NCBI GenBank assembly: GCA_006384855.1
Contig: VCJN01000960.1
Location: 1-64,000, forward strand
Direction: 5' to 3'
DNA from: Tetraselmis striata
Taxonomy: Eukaryota > Chlorophyta > Chlorodendrophyceae > Chlorodendrales > Chlorodendraceae
Length of the DNA stretch: 64,000 nt
Shown: one piece after another, positions 29,749 to 40,926 of the stretch
How positions within the stretch are numbered: position 1 is the first letter of the stretch
Layout of the letters: each line of letters opens with the position of its first letter
Notes under the pieces: generated by a model
The model's input: the letters and a program-made list of their open reading frames with translations, nothing else
What the model was told of the DNA's origin: nothing
Database searches by the model: none
Program-made: the position numbers and the translations under genes

Positions 29749-32501
29749 CAGGTGATGATAATTTGTTAACCTCTGCAATGACCGCCCGAGTGAAGCCCCA
29801 GCAGCATTTCTTACGGACGATGCTGCAATATGCCTCGACCAAAGTTTATGAAGGTGGAGGTCCTCGTCCTGGTTGGGACGGTTGCTGCAGGCCTGTGTGA
29901 GTAAAGTTATGCTGTACACCTTGGTACCGTGACCCAAATGCCGTCAACAGGGCAATCCCTGTGGACTTTACGGAGTGTTGAACGCCGTCTGCGACATGAG
30001 AACAGCGAACGGGGCAACGCTTTTGCTTGTTCCACCAGGCGCCCAGCTAGACATCGCAACGCCACAAATGAACACAGACGGGCAGCCTCATGCATCATAC
30101 ATATGACATGCCCATGGAAGTCGTGCTTGTAGATGCGTTGATACACGGACATCAACACTGTGAATAACCTTGCTGCGACTGCTAAAAGTGGTTCAAGAAT
30201 CATTTGCAAAAATACTCAAACGGGGATACAAATCTCTGCTGACTTTTATTGCAGCTCCCGATTCACAGCATGCCCCATCAAGAGCTGCTGCATGCCGCCA
30301 GCCACTCGGAAACAGCGTGACAAGGGTCCAGTGATAATATGTTAACATTAATCCAACATTCATCAGCAGCGTTGCAGAACAGAGTGTCTTATATCTGCCA
30401 TTTCACATAAATGGAAATAACTGATACCAGTAGCTTAATGTCGTGCACTGGAATGGCGCGCTGCATTTGACTGTTGCGTCCTCACAAAGCTCTGATTTCC
30501 TCTGCAAAACGACGGTACGCAGTATTCCTTGAATGGGCCGTCACCTAACAGGTTCAGCAGCAGAGAGGCAAACTATTTTGCGGTCAGTGCCACAAAACTT
30601 TATGCGGCTGTTTTCTAGACAACGATGCCCTAATCCTGGGGAAATCCGTCACTGATCTAGGCTAGTGGAATCCGTGGCATTTTTGCCCGATGACAATAAC
30701 GGAGCGCCTTCTTGCATTTCTCAGGGCGGTACGAAAGTGGATTGCTGTAGAAAACAGTCAGCCAATTTCGAGACGAAGCTGCACGGGATTTATAACTGCT
30801 GCCAGTCCAGTCCCGGGAGGAAATACAAGTGAAAAAAGGCGCCCTGGATGTAGCGCTTATCAGGTACACATTTTCTGGGCAATACTAAGAGCGTGTTTGC
30901 ACCCGACAGTGTTACTTGTAAGCTTCCGATACACTTCAAGTCTGGGAAACGATGGCGTGACTAGAACCCCTGTACCACGAGTTGGTCATGCTGCGCTCAC
31001 TAGAATAACCAACGCGGTAATTGCATGATCAAACTAGTTGTTTACCAAAAATGAGAGCATGGGGCTGAAATGCAAAGTGAACTAGCCGCCATCATGCCGA
31101 AATCATCCTGGTGTTCGGAGTAGGGAGCGTATGTGACCTTTCATGGCCGCTACGTCTCGACCTGCTCCCGTGGAGGTTCAGGGGCACTTGCTTCATGATC
31201 GCTTCCATCGGCGCGATTGGCGGACGGCAATGTGATATATGCTGCTCCTGTGCGACAATTTTGAGTGATGGCGCCGGTTACAGCTTATTCCATGTCACCG
31301 TTGACAGCTCGGGGCAGCGACCAACTGCGTGCGGCCTCCGCACAATGGCCAACTAACCGCCATGATACTGATTACAACTGAATTTGACATCGGAATTGGC
31401 TACATAATGCTAGTATGCCGTTCTCCAATGCTCAGCCGGGCCTGCGATCTCTAACCTCGATGGGAAACACGTAGTGTAATCACAGCTCAAGTTACGTCCG
31501 GCCTCCGTTTATTTCCAGCCCCGCCTCCGTCCATCACGTGATCAATTGCTGTGTCATTTTCCGGTAGTCGCAAAGAAGGAGCGACTACCCCTAGTTGGCA
31601 GTACAGGGGTCATTAATGATGTACTCGCCCCATCCCGTAACTATAAAGGCTAACCTACACATTTGTAATCCATCGGCACCGCGCGATGCTACGGTTGCCC
31701 TGCGTCTTGGCTCCACCTGCCGCCATCGCTGAAAACTTCTGGCGCAGTGAAGGATTTCGTGGCAAAGTGTACAGCTGCTCCCCTCTCGGCGTTAAGACCT
31801 CGCAGCGAGGCGTACGGTTGCTTCCTTTTGCAACCGGACCCTCCGGAGAAGTGTATCCTTCCTGGCGAAATGTACGAGGTGGCGGCGACATCATATATAG
31901 TAGTATCGCCGCAAGACCGAGCTGAGGCGGCGACATCCCAATGTCGCATTATCCCAAGGCGGGACCCGGACTAGTGACGGGATCTCCAAGCGGGACGCAT
32001 AAGGATGACTACCTACAAAATACGAAGTAATCTACTCTTGGTGGTACGGGGCGCAAGAATAACATTGTAGCCGCAGGTAAGTAGCAGTGAAGCATCTTAT
32101 GAGACCAATTAGACAAGGACAACACCTGACGCGGCCGTGGCACGTCATGCGTGTGGCGCGCGCGCGTGCGATTTCAGCTCTACTGCTTAGTCCCCGTTGC
32201 TCACAATAGGGATATATTCACTATAGGGGTGTATTCATTATAGGGATAGTCCACGCGCTACCGTGTTAAGTGATCCCCCCCCCCCCCCCCCCCATGATAT
32301 ATTTACATCGGGGCTTTCACAAAAACGCACTACAAAGAGAACTAAGAGCAATTATGAGAGGTTGCCAGCAAAAGAGATACTTAAGCCTGAAAACAAGGTC
32401 GAACAGGAGGACAGGGAGCCAATAGACAAAAAGGAGCCAAGGGAACCACGAAGTCACTTAGCTGCCAGAAACTCCAAGAACCCCCGCCCCGGGGTAGGCT
32501 A
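29749..32501. other. no recognisable gene
   Basis: About 2.7 kb of lower-GC sequence with only short frames on both strands and no domain I can recognise. A small inverted repeat GTAGTCGC/GCGACTAC occurs near 31570, and a poly-C run at 32275-32293. A GGGATATATTCACTATAGGG-like duplication lies near 32210-32245. Confidence 0.5.
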
Positions 32502-33113
32502 TCAGGCACGGCGAGGACGCTTGCAGCCAATGACCCGGGTCATAGCAACACATGCCGACGAACGACGCGACGCGGGCGCAGGAGCACCATCACGTGCCAC
32601 ACGCGCGGCCGCGACCCCGCCAAGAACATTGTCTGCATGAGCCATGTTGATGAGCAAGGAGAAACGGCGGCGCCACGCAGACAAGAGCTGGCCGATATTC
32701 TTGCCAGTGTGTGCTTGGCTAGCTTTCGCGAGCTCCACCAAGAAGGCCTCAGCGTGCGGGGCCAGCGAGCCAAACTCGGAAACGGCGAAAGGGACAAAGC
32801 GAAGCATGCCGGCGGCGTTTCGGACACCCTCGTCATACTTCTGGATTTTGTGGCGCTCTGCAGCCCGCAAAGCAGTCGTTGGATCCGGGGTTGACACGCC
32901 GAGGATAGGGGCAATGGTGGTATCGACAGCAACCGTGTTTCCGCGGATACCGCCATACCCAAAAAGCCCAACATCGGCGGGCCGCCCGTCGCTGCCCTTC
33001 GGGAGAGAAACAAGCACCGACGGCTCCGTGAGGATCTGGACACCCACGCCCAGCGCTGACTTCACGTCGTGGCAAATGTCGGAAAGGCCATGTGCCGCCC
33101 ACTCGTGTGTCAT
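32502..33113 (-). pseudogene. fragment of a reverse-transcriptase-element C-terminus
   Basis: A 203-residue frame carries GSDGRPADVGLFGYGG, AVDTTIAPILGVSTPDP, a AAERHKIQKYDEGVRNAA stretch, FVPFAVSEFGSLAPHAEAFL and a C-terminal LLSAWRRRFSLLINMAHAD. The succession RPADVxx.....xxxAVDxT, then K..KY, then F.P.AVE.FG, then a RLS/RFSxxxxxxNA helix is the conserved tail found after the RT in many non-LTR-type elements of algae, oomycetes and animals. No RT core is adjacent, so this is a 5'-truncated copy. It is probably the same superfamily as the relic at 3988-5425. Confidence 0.55.
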
Positions 33114-34079
33114 ATTAGGAGTATTGGTACCCCCCCCCCCCCCCCCATATGTTGACTATAGGAGTAGGTTTACTGCAAGGGTGTTCATATTAGAGGTATT
33201 GGTAGTGTCATTGTACATGGAGATATATCACTAGCAACCCATATCTGCAGCGCAGTCTACTACTGCTGCTCTTGCGAAAAAATGTCGGTTGTTCTAAACT
33301 AGTTTATATGGTTTCTCTCACTTTTCGGGATAGCCCTAGCGTGGCGTATGTATACAGCGCGCGTATGCGCGCGCACGTTAACGGAGCCCCGTCAAGACCA
33401 CCACCTGCCTCCACGGTGGCCGACATGTCCACTCTCCTTTGATGTGGCACACTCCATCGAGGGCACCACATGAAAGTCACGGCAATTTTTTCCGCGCAGG
33501 GTGCCGGTCTTCCTCCATCGTGCCATGCACGTTGAGCGTAGCCTTTCGGGCCCTCCCATGGGGAAAACCCGTTAGGGTTTGTGTGGTTGATGGATGCGCG
33601 CCGCTTGCAATGCGCCAACTCGTACCCGCACACGAGCTGCTCCTTACTCGCCCAACGCGAGGAGATGACGAAGCCGCAGCGCTACCCCACTCACATGAAC
33701 AAGGTCCAAGCCCTTCGACAAGTGTCGACCAACAGTAACCCCTAGCTGCCCCTCCCGTATGGACATGGCTCGATCCGCATTGGCCCCTACTCGGCGTAGG
33801 TGCGGAGATGCGCTTCGATTGGGGCGCACGCCGGCCCATGCCCGTCGTCTAGTAAAGATTCGAGTACAAAGTGACACTGCACTGCCAGTGATGGCCAAGC
33901 CAACGCCCATTGGCACATGGCTACTCCCTCGCCGCAGCACTACTAGTGTGCCGCGCACCGTGGACCTTGACGATGACGCGAGAGGGCCAACATAGCGACA
34001 TGGCGCTTTGCTCGCCCCCCTCGCGACATCCTACGCGCCGATAAATGCACTCGAGTCCCCCTTAATGAAACATTGCATC
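33114..34079. other. no assignable gene
   Basis: Contains a poly-C run (33128-33146) and short frames on both strands. Sequence from about 33340 to 34080 may be the upstream (Gag-like) part of the DIRS element that follows, but I see no motif that proves it. Confidence 0.4.
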
Positions 34080-34340
34080 TGTCGAGATCTCGGCAACCGG
34101 CAAGCTGATAGTGCGAATCGCCGTGTTCTCAACTGGATTTCTACAGGTGTACGCGTTCCGTTTTCGGACGGGCTTGCCCCCCCCCCCCCCCCTTTCTTTT
34201 CATCAGGGGGTGCCAATGAAGGATGCTACTCCGGCCCAACTCCAATCTTTGGACACTGAATTGGCTCGCTTCTTGATTGGCCGTTGGGGCATGGGACGAG
34301 GCTACTGCGCAAAATGGGTTTCCCAGCTCTTCTTAGTTAC
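34080..34340 (+). pseudogene. DIRS-like element, segment 1 (start of RT)
   Basis: VLNWISTGVRVPFSDGL (34120-34170), then after a frameshift in a poly-C run (34179-34193) LQSLDTELARFLIGRWGMG and CAKWVSQLFLVT. This is the region that precedes and begins the RT of algal DIRS elements (xWISxGVxxPF..., CxxWVSxxFLVxKPG). It breaks exactly at the LFLVT / KPG point, where the fold-back element is inserted, and resumes at 38028. Confidence 0.75.
34336..34340 (+). repeat. target-site duplication GTTAC (left)
   Basis: GTTAC before TGTTATG; the second copy is at 38023-38027 after CATAACA. Confidence 0.8.
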
Positions 34341-34658
34341 TGTTATGTACTCTACACTGCTGTACTTTGTACTGCGGGAGCCGACGAAGGAGCGAAGAAC
34401 TGGCGACTGAGGCGGACGAGAACGAGTACAAGCCAAGCGAAGTACGAGTATGAGCATTGCGAGTGCGAGTACAAGTGAAGGCGAAGTACTGGTACGAGGA
34501 CGACGAGGCGTCAGTACGAGCGACTACCAGGCGACTAGTAGTGCAGGACAGTATTACGAGTACCCACATGGGGTGCGAGTAACCTGTACTTACGCCTGCG
34601 TACCAGCAGGAGCGCGATTGTCGTACGCTATGGTGTCACCTGCGAGGGGATGATGATA
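34341..34658 (+). repeat. A repeat copy 1 (left terminus)
   Basis: 318 bp from TGTTATGTACTC to GGGGATGATGATA, rich in GAGTAC/GCGAGTAC. Nearly identical to A2, A3 and inverted A4. Confidence 0.9.
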
Positions 34659-34783
34659 TTATTCCTGGCCGTGTGGAATAACGATCCAATGGGCCCTCGA
34701 CACAGCTCCTGCTTTAGGACTATCTATGGCTAGACGACTATTCGGCCTAAGTCCTAAGGGGGCTGTAACACTTGGTTTCGGAG
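34659..34783 (+). repeat. S repeat copy 1
   Basis: 125 bp (TATTCCTGGCCGTGTGGAAT... to GGTTTCGGAG) repeated directly at 35499-35624. Suggests that A2 plus its downstream sequence arose by segmental duplication or insertion. Confidence 0.85.
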
Positions 34784-35101
34784 TCTTATGTACTCTACAC
34801 TGCTGTACTTTGTACTGCGGGAGCCGACGAAGGAGCGAAGAACTGGCGACTGAGGCGGACGAGAACGAGTACAAGCCAAGCGAAGTACGAGTATGAGCAT
34901 TGCGAGTGCGAGTACAAGTGAAGGCGAAGTACTGGTACGAGGACGACGAGGCGTCAGTACGAGCGACTACCAGGCGACTAGTAGTGCAGGACAGTATTAC
35001 GAGTACCCACATGGGGTGCGAGTAACCTGTACTTACGCCTGCGTACCAGCAGGAGCGCGATTGTCGTACGCTATGGTGTCACCTGCGAGGGGATGATGAT
35101 A
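34784..35101 (+). repeat. A repeat copy 2
   Basis: Direct copy of A1, starting TCTTATG instead of TGTTATG; followed by CCAAGCGT as is A3. Confidence 0.9.
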
Positions 35102-35498
35102 CCAAGCGTTAGATGGAGCGCTGCCTTAGTGAGTATTAGTAGTAGGTACTAGAGCCTACTAGAACTATCTAGAATGCTATAGCACTTGCTATAGCAATAG
35201 TAGTCAGATATTATATCACTGTGCTGCGGACAGGCGAAGGTGCTAGGAACCGTGTCTGTACTTAGTAGTGTGAGACTAAAATAGCGACGGGCCGCGGATT
35301 AGGACCGGACACGTCGATTTTAGTATGAGTCTAGTAGTTACACGCAGCACAAGTGGCGGAAATTGGATCAGTACACAGCGCACGGAATGACGGAAACCAG
35401 CGACTATAAATAGGCCGGCAAAACCACCGCCGGGCCAGTCACCCAGGCTACCGGCATTCCGGTATTGTAAGAATCCCTTTTCCCAAATCTCTGCTCAT

Positions 35499-35624
35499 TA
35501 TTCCTGGCCGTGTGGAATAACGATCCAGCAATGGGCCCTCGACTCAGCTCCTGCTTTAGGACTATCTATGGCTAGACGTCTATTCGGCCTAAGTCCTAAG
35601 GGGGCTGTAACACTTGGTTTCGGA
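35499..35624 (+). repeat. S repeat copy 2
   Basis: Direct repeat of 34659-34783 with a few differences (extra GCA after ATCCA; GACT for GACA). Confidence 0.85.
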
Positions 35625-37419
35625 GCGGTGACCGGAGCACATGGTTCCGGATTCCACAAGAGAAGCGGCATAGCGACGAGAGCGAGAGGCGAGATAGGGA
35701 CAGAAGAAGACTTCAGATGTCAAGGATCCTATGGCGGGGACGCCCACCGAGGATGCGCACCGGCTTTGATAGATGGAGTCAAGTTCGACGTGGCGAGAAC
35801 GATGTAGCGACGATGAGGAGGATGCGACAACGAGCGAGCGAAATTATGAACTAGCGAAGGGACGAAGATCGCGAGTACCAAGGAGCAGCCGAACGTTCGA
35901 TCTGAGATGTGTAACGATGACGCTGCAAGCTGCGAAGCCATGAGGGCGGAGCAGCGTGCGACTCGCGACCCCAGCTACAGTTCCGACGACGCGAGTTGGC
36001 GATGGCGCGACATCAACCAGAACCGACCTGTATCAGCCGTTATCGGCACAGTAGCGACTACTGGTAACGAGCTGGTATAGCGAACAAGAAGAACCGCAGA
36101 TTTTTTTTTCTGCGATGAAGAATGAACCTGCCACATGAAAATCGAACTCAGAAGAAGAAGAAGACAGAACAGCTGTGGTTACCGGTACAACCATGAGGTG
36201 CTGGTACGATTAATTTCGTACGCGAGTACAAAACAGCTGTAGACTCAGATTCGAGGGGAGCGCTGCGAGATTTATGACATGAGCCGTCAGGTGAAAATCC
36301 TGGGTGACCACGGCTCATTGTCCGGACGCGCGCATTTCTCTCGACATGATGCGGTATGGCGGAGGAGACCCTGCTGCCTGCTGCCAAGTAAGAAGACTCG
36401 ACGACGGCCAACGCGAAGATGGCGCGATGGGAGCTGCGGAGAGGCGACCGAGACTCGGCGCGTTACCTGCCTGTACATGCTGTATGCTGTACGGTACCGA
36501 ATGGAGCGCGTTGTACCACAGTAGGAGACACCGAAGCAGCGACTACGAATCTACTACTGTGGAGGCCAAGAGTGCAAAATACAGGAAAAACAGGAGGATA
36601 TTTGCACAAGTATGTCTACGACTCACTGCATCAGAACCAAAACCAGTATCACCGGTATGGGACGGAGATGTTGTACTGCTGCGATGAGTAATCGACTACG
36701 AGTACAAATGGCGAGGAGGTATCCGGTATGGGACGGTTATCTACTTGCGGAAGTACTGTAAGGTACTGGCCGATGATTCCCTCTACCAGCCCTGCTACGA
36801 GCTTTGACCGAAATCGAGAGTAGAAAAATCCGTGGACGACATGCGACTACGGTTCAGCGAGTGAGCGACTCCGAGCACGAGTGCTGTTGTATCGGGCGCG
36901 ACATGTGACGCACCGACGACATCTCGAGCAGCGACGACCTACTGCTAAGCGATGAGCGACACCGAAGCGCGGCGTGCCGATGCCGACACCGCTGAGAAGA
37001 TGCGAGCCTGCTAACTCGGCGAACTGCGACGCAAGAGCCTTTGGTATGAGATCTTTGACTACGACTATGCGAGTGTGCGTTCCGATGGCAACATGGGGGC
37101 GACGGCGCACACGGACGAGGCAATGGGGACTTGCGACAGTTCGACGCGACGAGGATGAGCTCGAAGAACGCTGCATTTCTGTGGCTACCCACCGAACGAC
37201 ACCTATCGGTGCCATTGGTGGCGTTTTGCTGCGACTTGCTGCACCACCAGATGATGCTCGACTATGAGGAATTTTTTTCCCAAAGGGACTGCCTCCATGA
37301 CGAGTGTCACCACTGTACATATGTGTACATATTCTGGCTACGCGACTCTACAACGACGACCGAGTTCTGCTGAACGTACTGGCGAACAGCGCGGCCGCTG
37401 TTCATTAACAGGGTGAGAG

Positions 37420-37730
37420 TGTTATGTACTCTACACTGCTGTACTTTGTACTGCGGGAGCCGAGCGAAGAACTGGCGACTGAGGCGGACGAGAACGAGTA
37501 CAAGCCAAGCGAAGTACGAGTATGAGCATTGCGAGTGCGAGTACAAGTGAAGGCGAAGTACTGGTACGAGGACGACGAGGCGTCAGTACGAGCGACTACC
37601 AGGCGACTAGTAGTGCAGGACAGTATTACGAGTACCCACATGGGGTGCGAGTAACCTGTACTTACGCCTGCGTACCAGCAGGAGCGCGATTGTCGTACGC
37701 TATGGTGTCACCTGCGAGGGGATGATGATA
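37420..37730 (+). repeat. A repeat copy 3
   Basis: Direct copy with an 8-bp deletion in the GAGCCGACGAAGGAGCGAAG stretch. Forms one arm of the palindrome with A4. Confidence 0.9.
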
Positions 37731-37733
37731 CCA

Positions 37734-38022
37734 AGCGTACGACAATCGCGCTCCTGCTGGTACGCAGGCGTAAGTACAGGTTACTCGCACCCCATGTGGG
37801 TACTCGTAATACTGTCCTGCACTACTAGTCGCCTGGTAGTCGCTCGTACTGACGCCTCGTCGTCCTCGTACCAGTACTTCGCCTTCACTTGTACTCGCAC
37901 TCGCAATGCTCATACTCGTACTTCGCTTGGCTTGTACTCGTTCTCGTCCGCCTCAGTCGCCAGTTCTTCGCTCCTTCGTCGGCTCCCGCAGTACAAAGTA
38001 CAGCAGTGTAGAGTACATAACA
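37734..38022 (-). repeat. A repeat copy 4 (inverted, right terminus)
   Basis: Inverted copy lacking the last ~30 bases of A. With A3 it gives a ~285-bp-arm palindrome around a ~30-bp spacer. Confidence 0.9.
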
Positions 38023-38579
38023 GTTACTAAGCCTGGAACAAACAACTGGAGGCTTTTCATTAACCTCCGCCCCTCGAACCGCAACTGCGAGACGCGCGAT
38101 CTTTCGTTCGAGAAGCTTTCGCATTTGCGCAATTTGCTGCGGATGGACTTGCAAGATGGAGTTTACACGGCTAGAATCACCCCTTAGGACATCGACTTTT
38201 TCACTGTCGATTACCACGCACGGCACACAGTACCGATTGGTTGGCCTTTCCATGGGCTGGTCTTTGTCTCCTTACTAATTCGGTCAGCTTGCCGACGTCC
38301 TCACTAGGGCATTTATGGCGTCGTAACCCGACTGAAGCAGACAACACACCAGTTGCCCGGCGCCGATTTGGCATGCGCATATTGCCCTACATGGACGATT
38401 TCATGTTTCTAGCTCGGACTCAGGCTCGGGCCATCTAACAACGATACTACATCGAGCGCCACCTCTCGGGATTTGGCATGTTGCGCAACTGCAATCAACA
38501 AAGGCGTCTGGGACGAGCCCACGAAGAAGCTTGTGTACCTGCCTCGGACATACGCGAGTCTCTAGAAGCAATGAAGGCG

Positions 38580-38731
38580 AGTTTCTCAGCGGGCGCACGA
38601 AGAGTAGGCGACCGACCGGTTAGAAATCGACACGTCGGGGTCGCCTACTCTTCGTGCGCCCGCTGAGAAACGCCGACCGGTTAGAAATCGACACGTCGGG
38701 GTCGCCTACTCTTCGTGCGCCCGCTGAGAAA
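38580..38731. repeat. hairpin plus tandem duplication inside the DIRS relic
   Basis: GTTTCTCAGCGGGCGCACGA... at 38580-38612 is inverted at 38638-38670, and the block GACCGGTTAGAAATCGACAC... with its right arm is then repeated in tandem to 38731. Confidence 0.85.
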
Positions 38732-39249
38732 CTCGCCGTCATTGCTCGCACAGCAAAACACGTGATCTAGCGAGCGAAACGCGACCGTACGTGGCTGCAT
38801 GCTCGAGAGTTGGTCTCCTTCGCGGCCAAGTGCCAGTTTCTCTACTTGGCCATCGCCCCCGCCCGTTTCTCTGTGAGCTGCATGATGTGCTTAAGACTCA
38901 CGACTCTTGGTCCGGCCGCGTCAAACTTACCCGCTTGCTCGAACGTGACCTGCAATAATGGTGGGTGGGCGTGCCCACCCAACACAACGGCCGCCCCATT
39001 AACCGCCCTATCGAAACCGGTTACTTGCACGTCGACAGTTCGTCGTACGGCTGGGGTGCCGTTCTTAACGAACACCATGAGGCTCGGGGTTTTCGGCGCG
39101 ACGATGACCGCTCTTCGTACATTGATACCCCGAAAGAGCTATCCATTTGGCTATTGAGTAGTCCGTCCTCCCACTGCTCCGCAACCGTCACATCCGCTCG
39201 CACGAGGATAACCATGCGGTTGTCGGCGTCCTCGCCAACCTCACCCCTC

Positions 39250-39254
39250 GCTCC
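39250..39254 (+). repeat. target-site duplication GCTCC (left)
   Basis: GCTCC precedes the 5' LTR; the second copy is 45653-45657. Confidence 0.9.
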
Positions 39255-39605
39255 TGTTAGGGTTGCGCCTAGCGACTACCCTAATACCACCTGCGACGTT
39301 TTATGGCCAAGTAATCTTACTGTTGTACTGCTGATATTTCAGCACGCGTATTATGTACTGGTACGGCCACAACCAGGCGCCAGTAATAAATATTCCTTGT
39401 AACATAAATACAGTACGCGCTACAACTCCTAATCATCAGGATAGCGCTACTAGCTGCCTGTCCGCGGTGCCCAGTTGCACCGCTATAGGATAATTATCCA
39501 ATGCCACCAGCATGTTGTAAGAGATTACATTCAGCAACCAACTCAATTCGCCAAACGCTACGAGTAAGAGTCTTGTTTCACTAAGTACTGCCACGAGTAC
39601 TTACA
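39255..39605 (+). repeat. 5' LTR
   Basis: 351 bp, TG...CA. Differs from the 3' LTR by T/A near 39330 and T/A in AGAGAT(T/A)ACATT. The following CTGGTTTCGGCTTCC contains a TGG that could start a primer-binding site; the tRNA is not identified. Confidence 0.95.
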
Positions 39606-39759
39606 CTGGTTTCGGCTTCCTGTTACGATCCATCTCCACCTGCCGACCCACCGCGACCTGCTCTCGCACGCACGACGATACATTCGCGATTTCGCTGGTC
39701 CTGCCGACCCTTGGTAACGATGATGTACCCTTCAAACCTTATCCGAGTCGCATGTCGCC

Positions 39760-40926
39760 ATGGCATCGCACCGGAGCGCCCGTCAAGCCGGTTACCCTCC
39801 CGGTGGTCCACCCGCCGAGCAGTCTATGCGTCAAATTGTCGAGAAGAAGATGCTGGAAGCCCGCGTTGTGGCGCCAACCCAAAACATCTCTCACAAGCTC
39901 GCCGACGTTCATGACTTCCCGGCAGTCAAGGCTTTTCTGGAGAACTACGCGCGACACGGCAAGACCCGTCGGAGACTACGCGCGTGACATCGGCGCCAAG
40001 CCGAGCGACCCCAAGATAGCTACCTGTTGTGTCGACTTGCAGCGCAAGCTACAAGCCGCATTTGCCTTGTTGCATAATGAACCTTCGCTGTGCCTGAGTA
40101 CTTGCAAGTGCAGCGTATTTTGCAGGTGATTCCCAAACACGAGAGAGCCGAGGTGCAAAGGATGGCTAACCACAACAACGAGGTTGTCTTGACTCATGAA
40201 GTACTTTTCAGACATCTCTCGGCTATCGACGAGGAGCACCGCGTCGCTGTCGAGATTGCCCAAAGGAGGCAGACCAACATCAAGAAACACAAGCGTCGCT
40301 ACGAGGAGTATTCAGGTCGTTATCACATGCCAACCTCCACAAACCCGTGGTCACGCAACAACGGAGCATCAACCAGCTCTGCCCCAAGTCATCCTGCTGC
40401 TCACAGCAGCTTCCCCAGTCGTCAACCAAAAAAGAGTCGCTTCTCTGGTGAGTGCGCCAAATGCGGCAAAAAAGGCCACTCAATTTATGAATGCCGCCAT
40501 GCGTCTGAACATGACAAAGAACAGTTCAAAGCCAAAGTGGCAGCTAACAAGCTAGCCAAGCAAGTCGACAAGATCGACTTACATAAAAACAAATGACGGT
40601 GTTGGGCGACATGCCAACCTGTGCCTCTCAATGTAATTGAGACAATTGACACTGACATGTCGCCGAGTCCATGCAAACATGCATGCACTGCTAAACTGCC
40701 TGCTCAGCCCCTGCATGAGATCGAGGATACAGATGTCGATATGGTCGAGCATTGCGCTCCCGCGGCACTGAACCCCTCCGACTCACAACCTGAGCATGAA
40801 GCTCATGGGTGTTCCTGTGCTCATTCACACCTCGTTGCCGACATCGAGGACGAGACAGGGTGCAGAAAAATGTCGACAAAAATGTCAAAGACAAAAAGAT
40901 GCATGCTAAACTGCATGCCAAACTGA
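39760..40926 (+). pseudogene. gag region of the Ty3/gypsy element
   Basis: Begins MASHRSARQAGYPPGG at 39760. The frame shifts by one near 39970 (IGAKPSDPKIATCCVDL continues) and returns near 40090 (VPEYLQVQRILQVIPKHERA). A retroviral-type zinc knuckle CAKCGKKGHSIYEC (C-x2-C-x4-H-x4-C) lies near 40460. A TGA ends the frame at 40594, but the same frame is open again to 40926 (acidic, His/Cys-rich). The two Gag frameshifts compensate each other, as expected for small indels. Gag packages the element RNA. Confidence 0.8.

Larger units (their letters stand above)
34341..38022. mobile_element. fold-back-like element with ~300-bp inverted ends
   Basis: Begins TGTTATGTACTC and ends GAGTACATAACA. The left end (A1) and right end (A4) are long inverted copies and the whole is flanked by a 5-bp duplication GTTAC. 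Removing it and one GTTAC joins the two halves of the DIRS RT in phase (LFLV-TKPG). Two further A copies (A2 34784-35101, A3 37420-37730) lie inside. The 2.3 kb interior (35110-37419) has only short GACGAG/GCGAC-rich frames and no recognisable transposase. The superfamily is unknown. Confidence 0.75.
38023..39254 (+). pseudogene. DIRS-like element, segment 2 (RT and RNase H)
   Basis: Reading with frameshifts: KPGTNNWRLFINLRPSNRNC; MDLQDGVYTARITP, then an in-frame TAG at 38186, then DIDFFTV; TQYRLVGLSMGWSLSPY; the catalytic YMDDFMFLA at 38388; KGVWDEPTKKLVYL; LVSFAAKCQFLYLAIAPARF; VPTQHNGRPINRPIETGYLH and DSSSYGWGAVLNEHHEARGF (RNase H); LLRNRHIRSHEDNHAVVGVL ending NLTPRS at the Ty3 insertion. 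This order is that of the RT-RNase H polyprotein of algal DIRS elements. Several frameshifts and stops make it inactive. Confidence 0.85.

Noticed and set aside
34341-38022. LTR retrotransposon with A repeats as LTRs
   Set aside because: The outer A copies are inverted, not direct, and no gag/pol lies between them.
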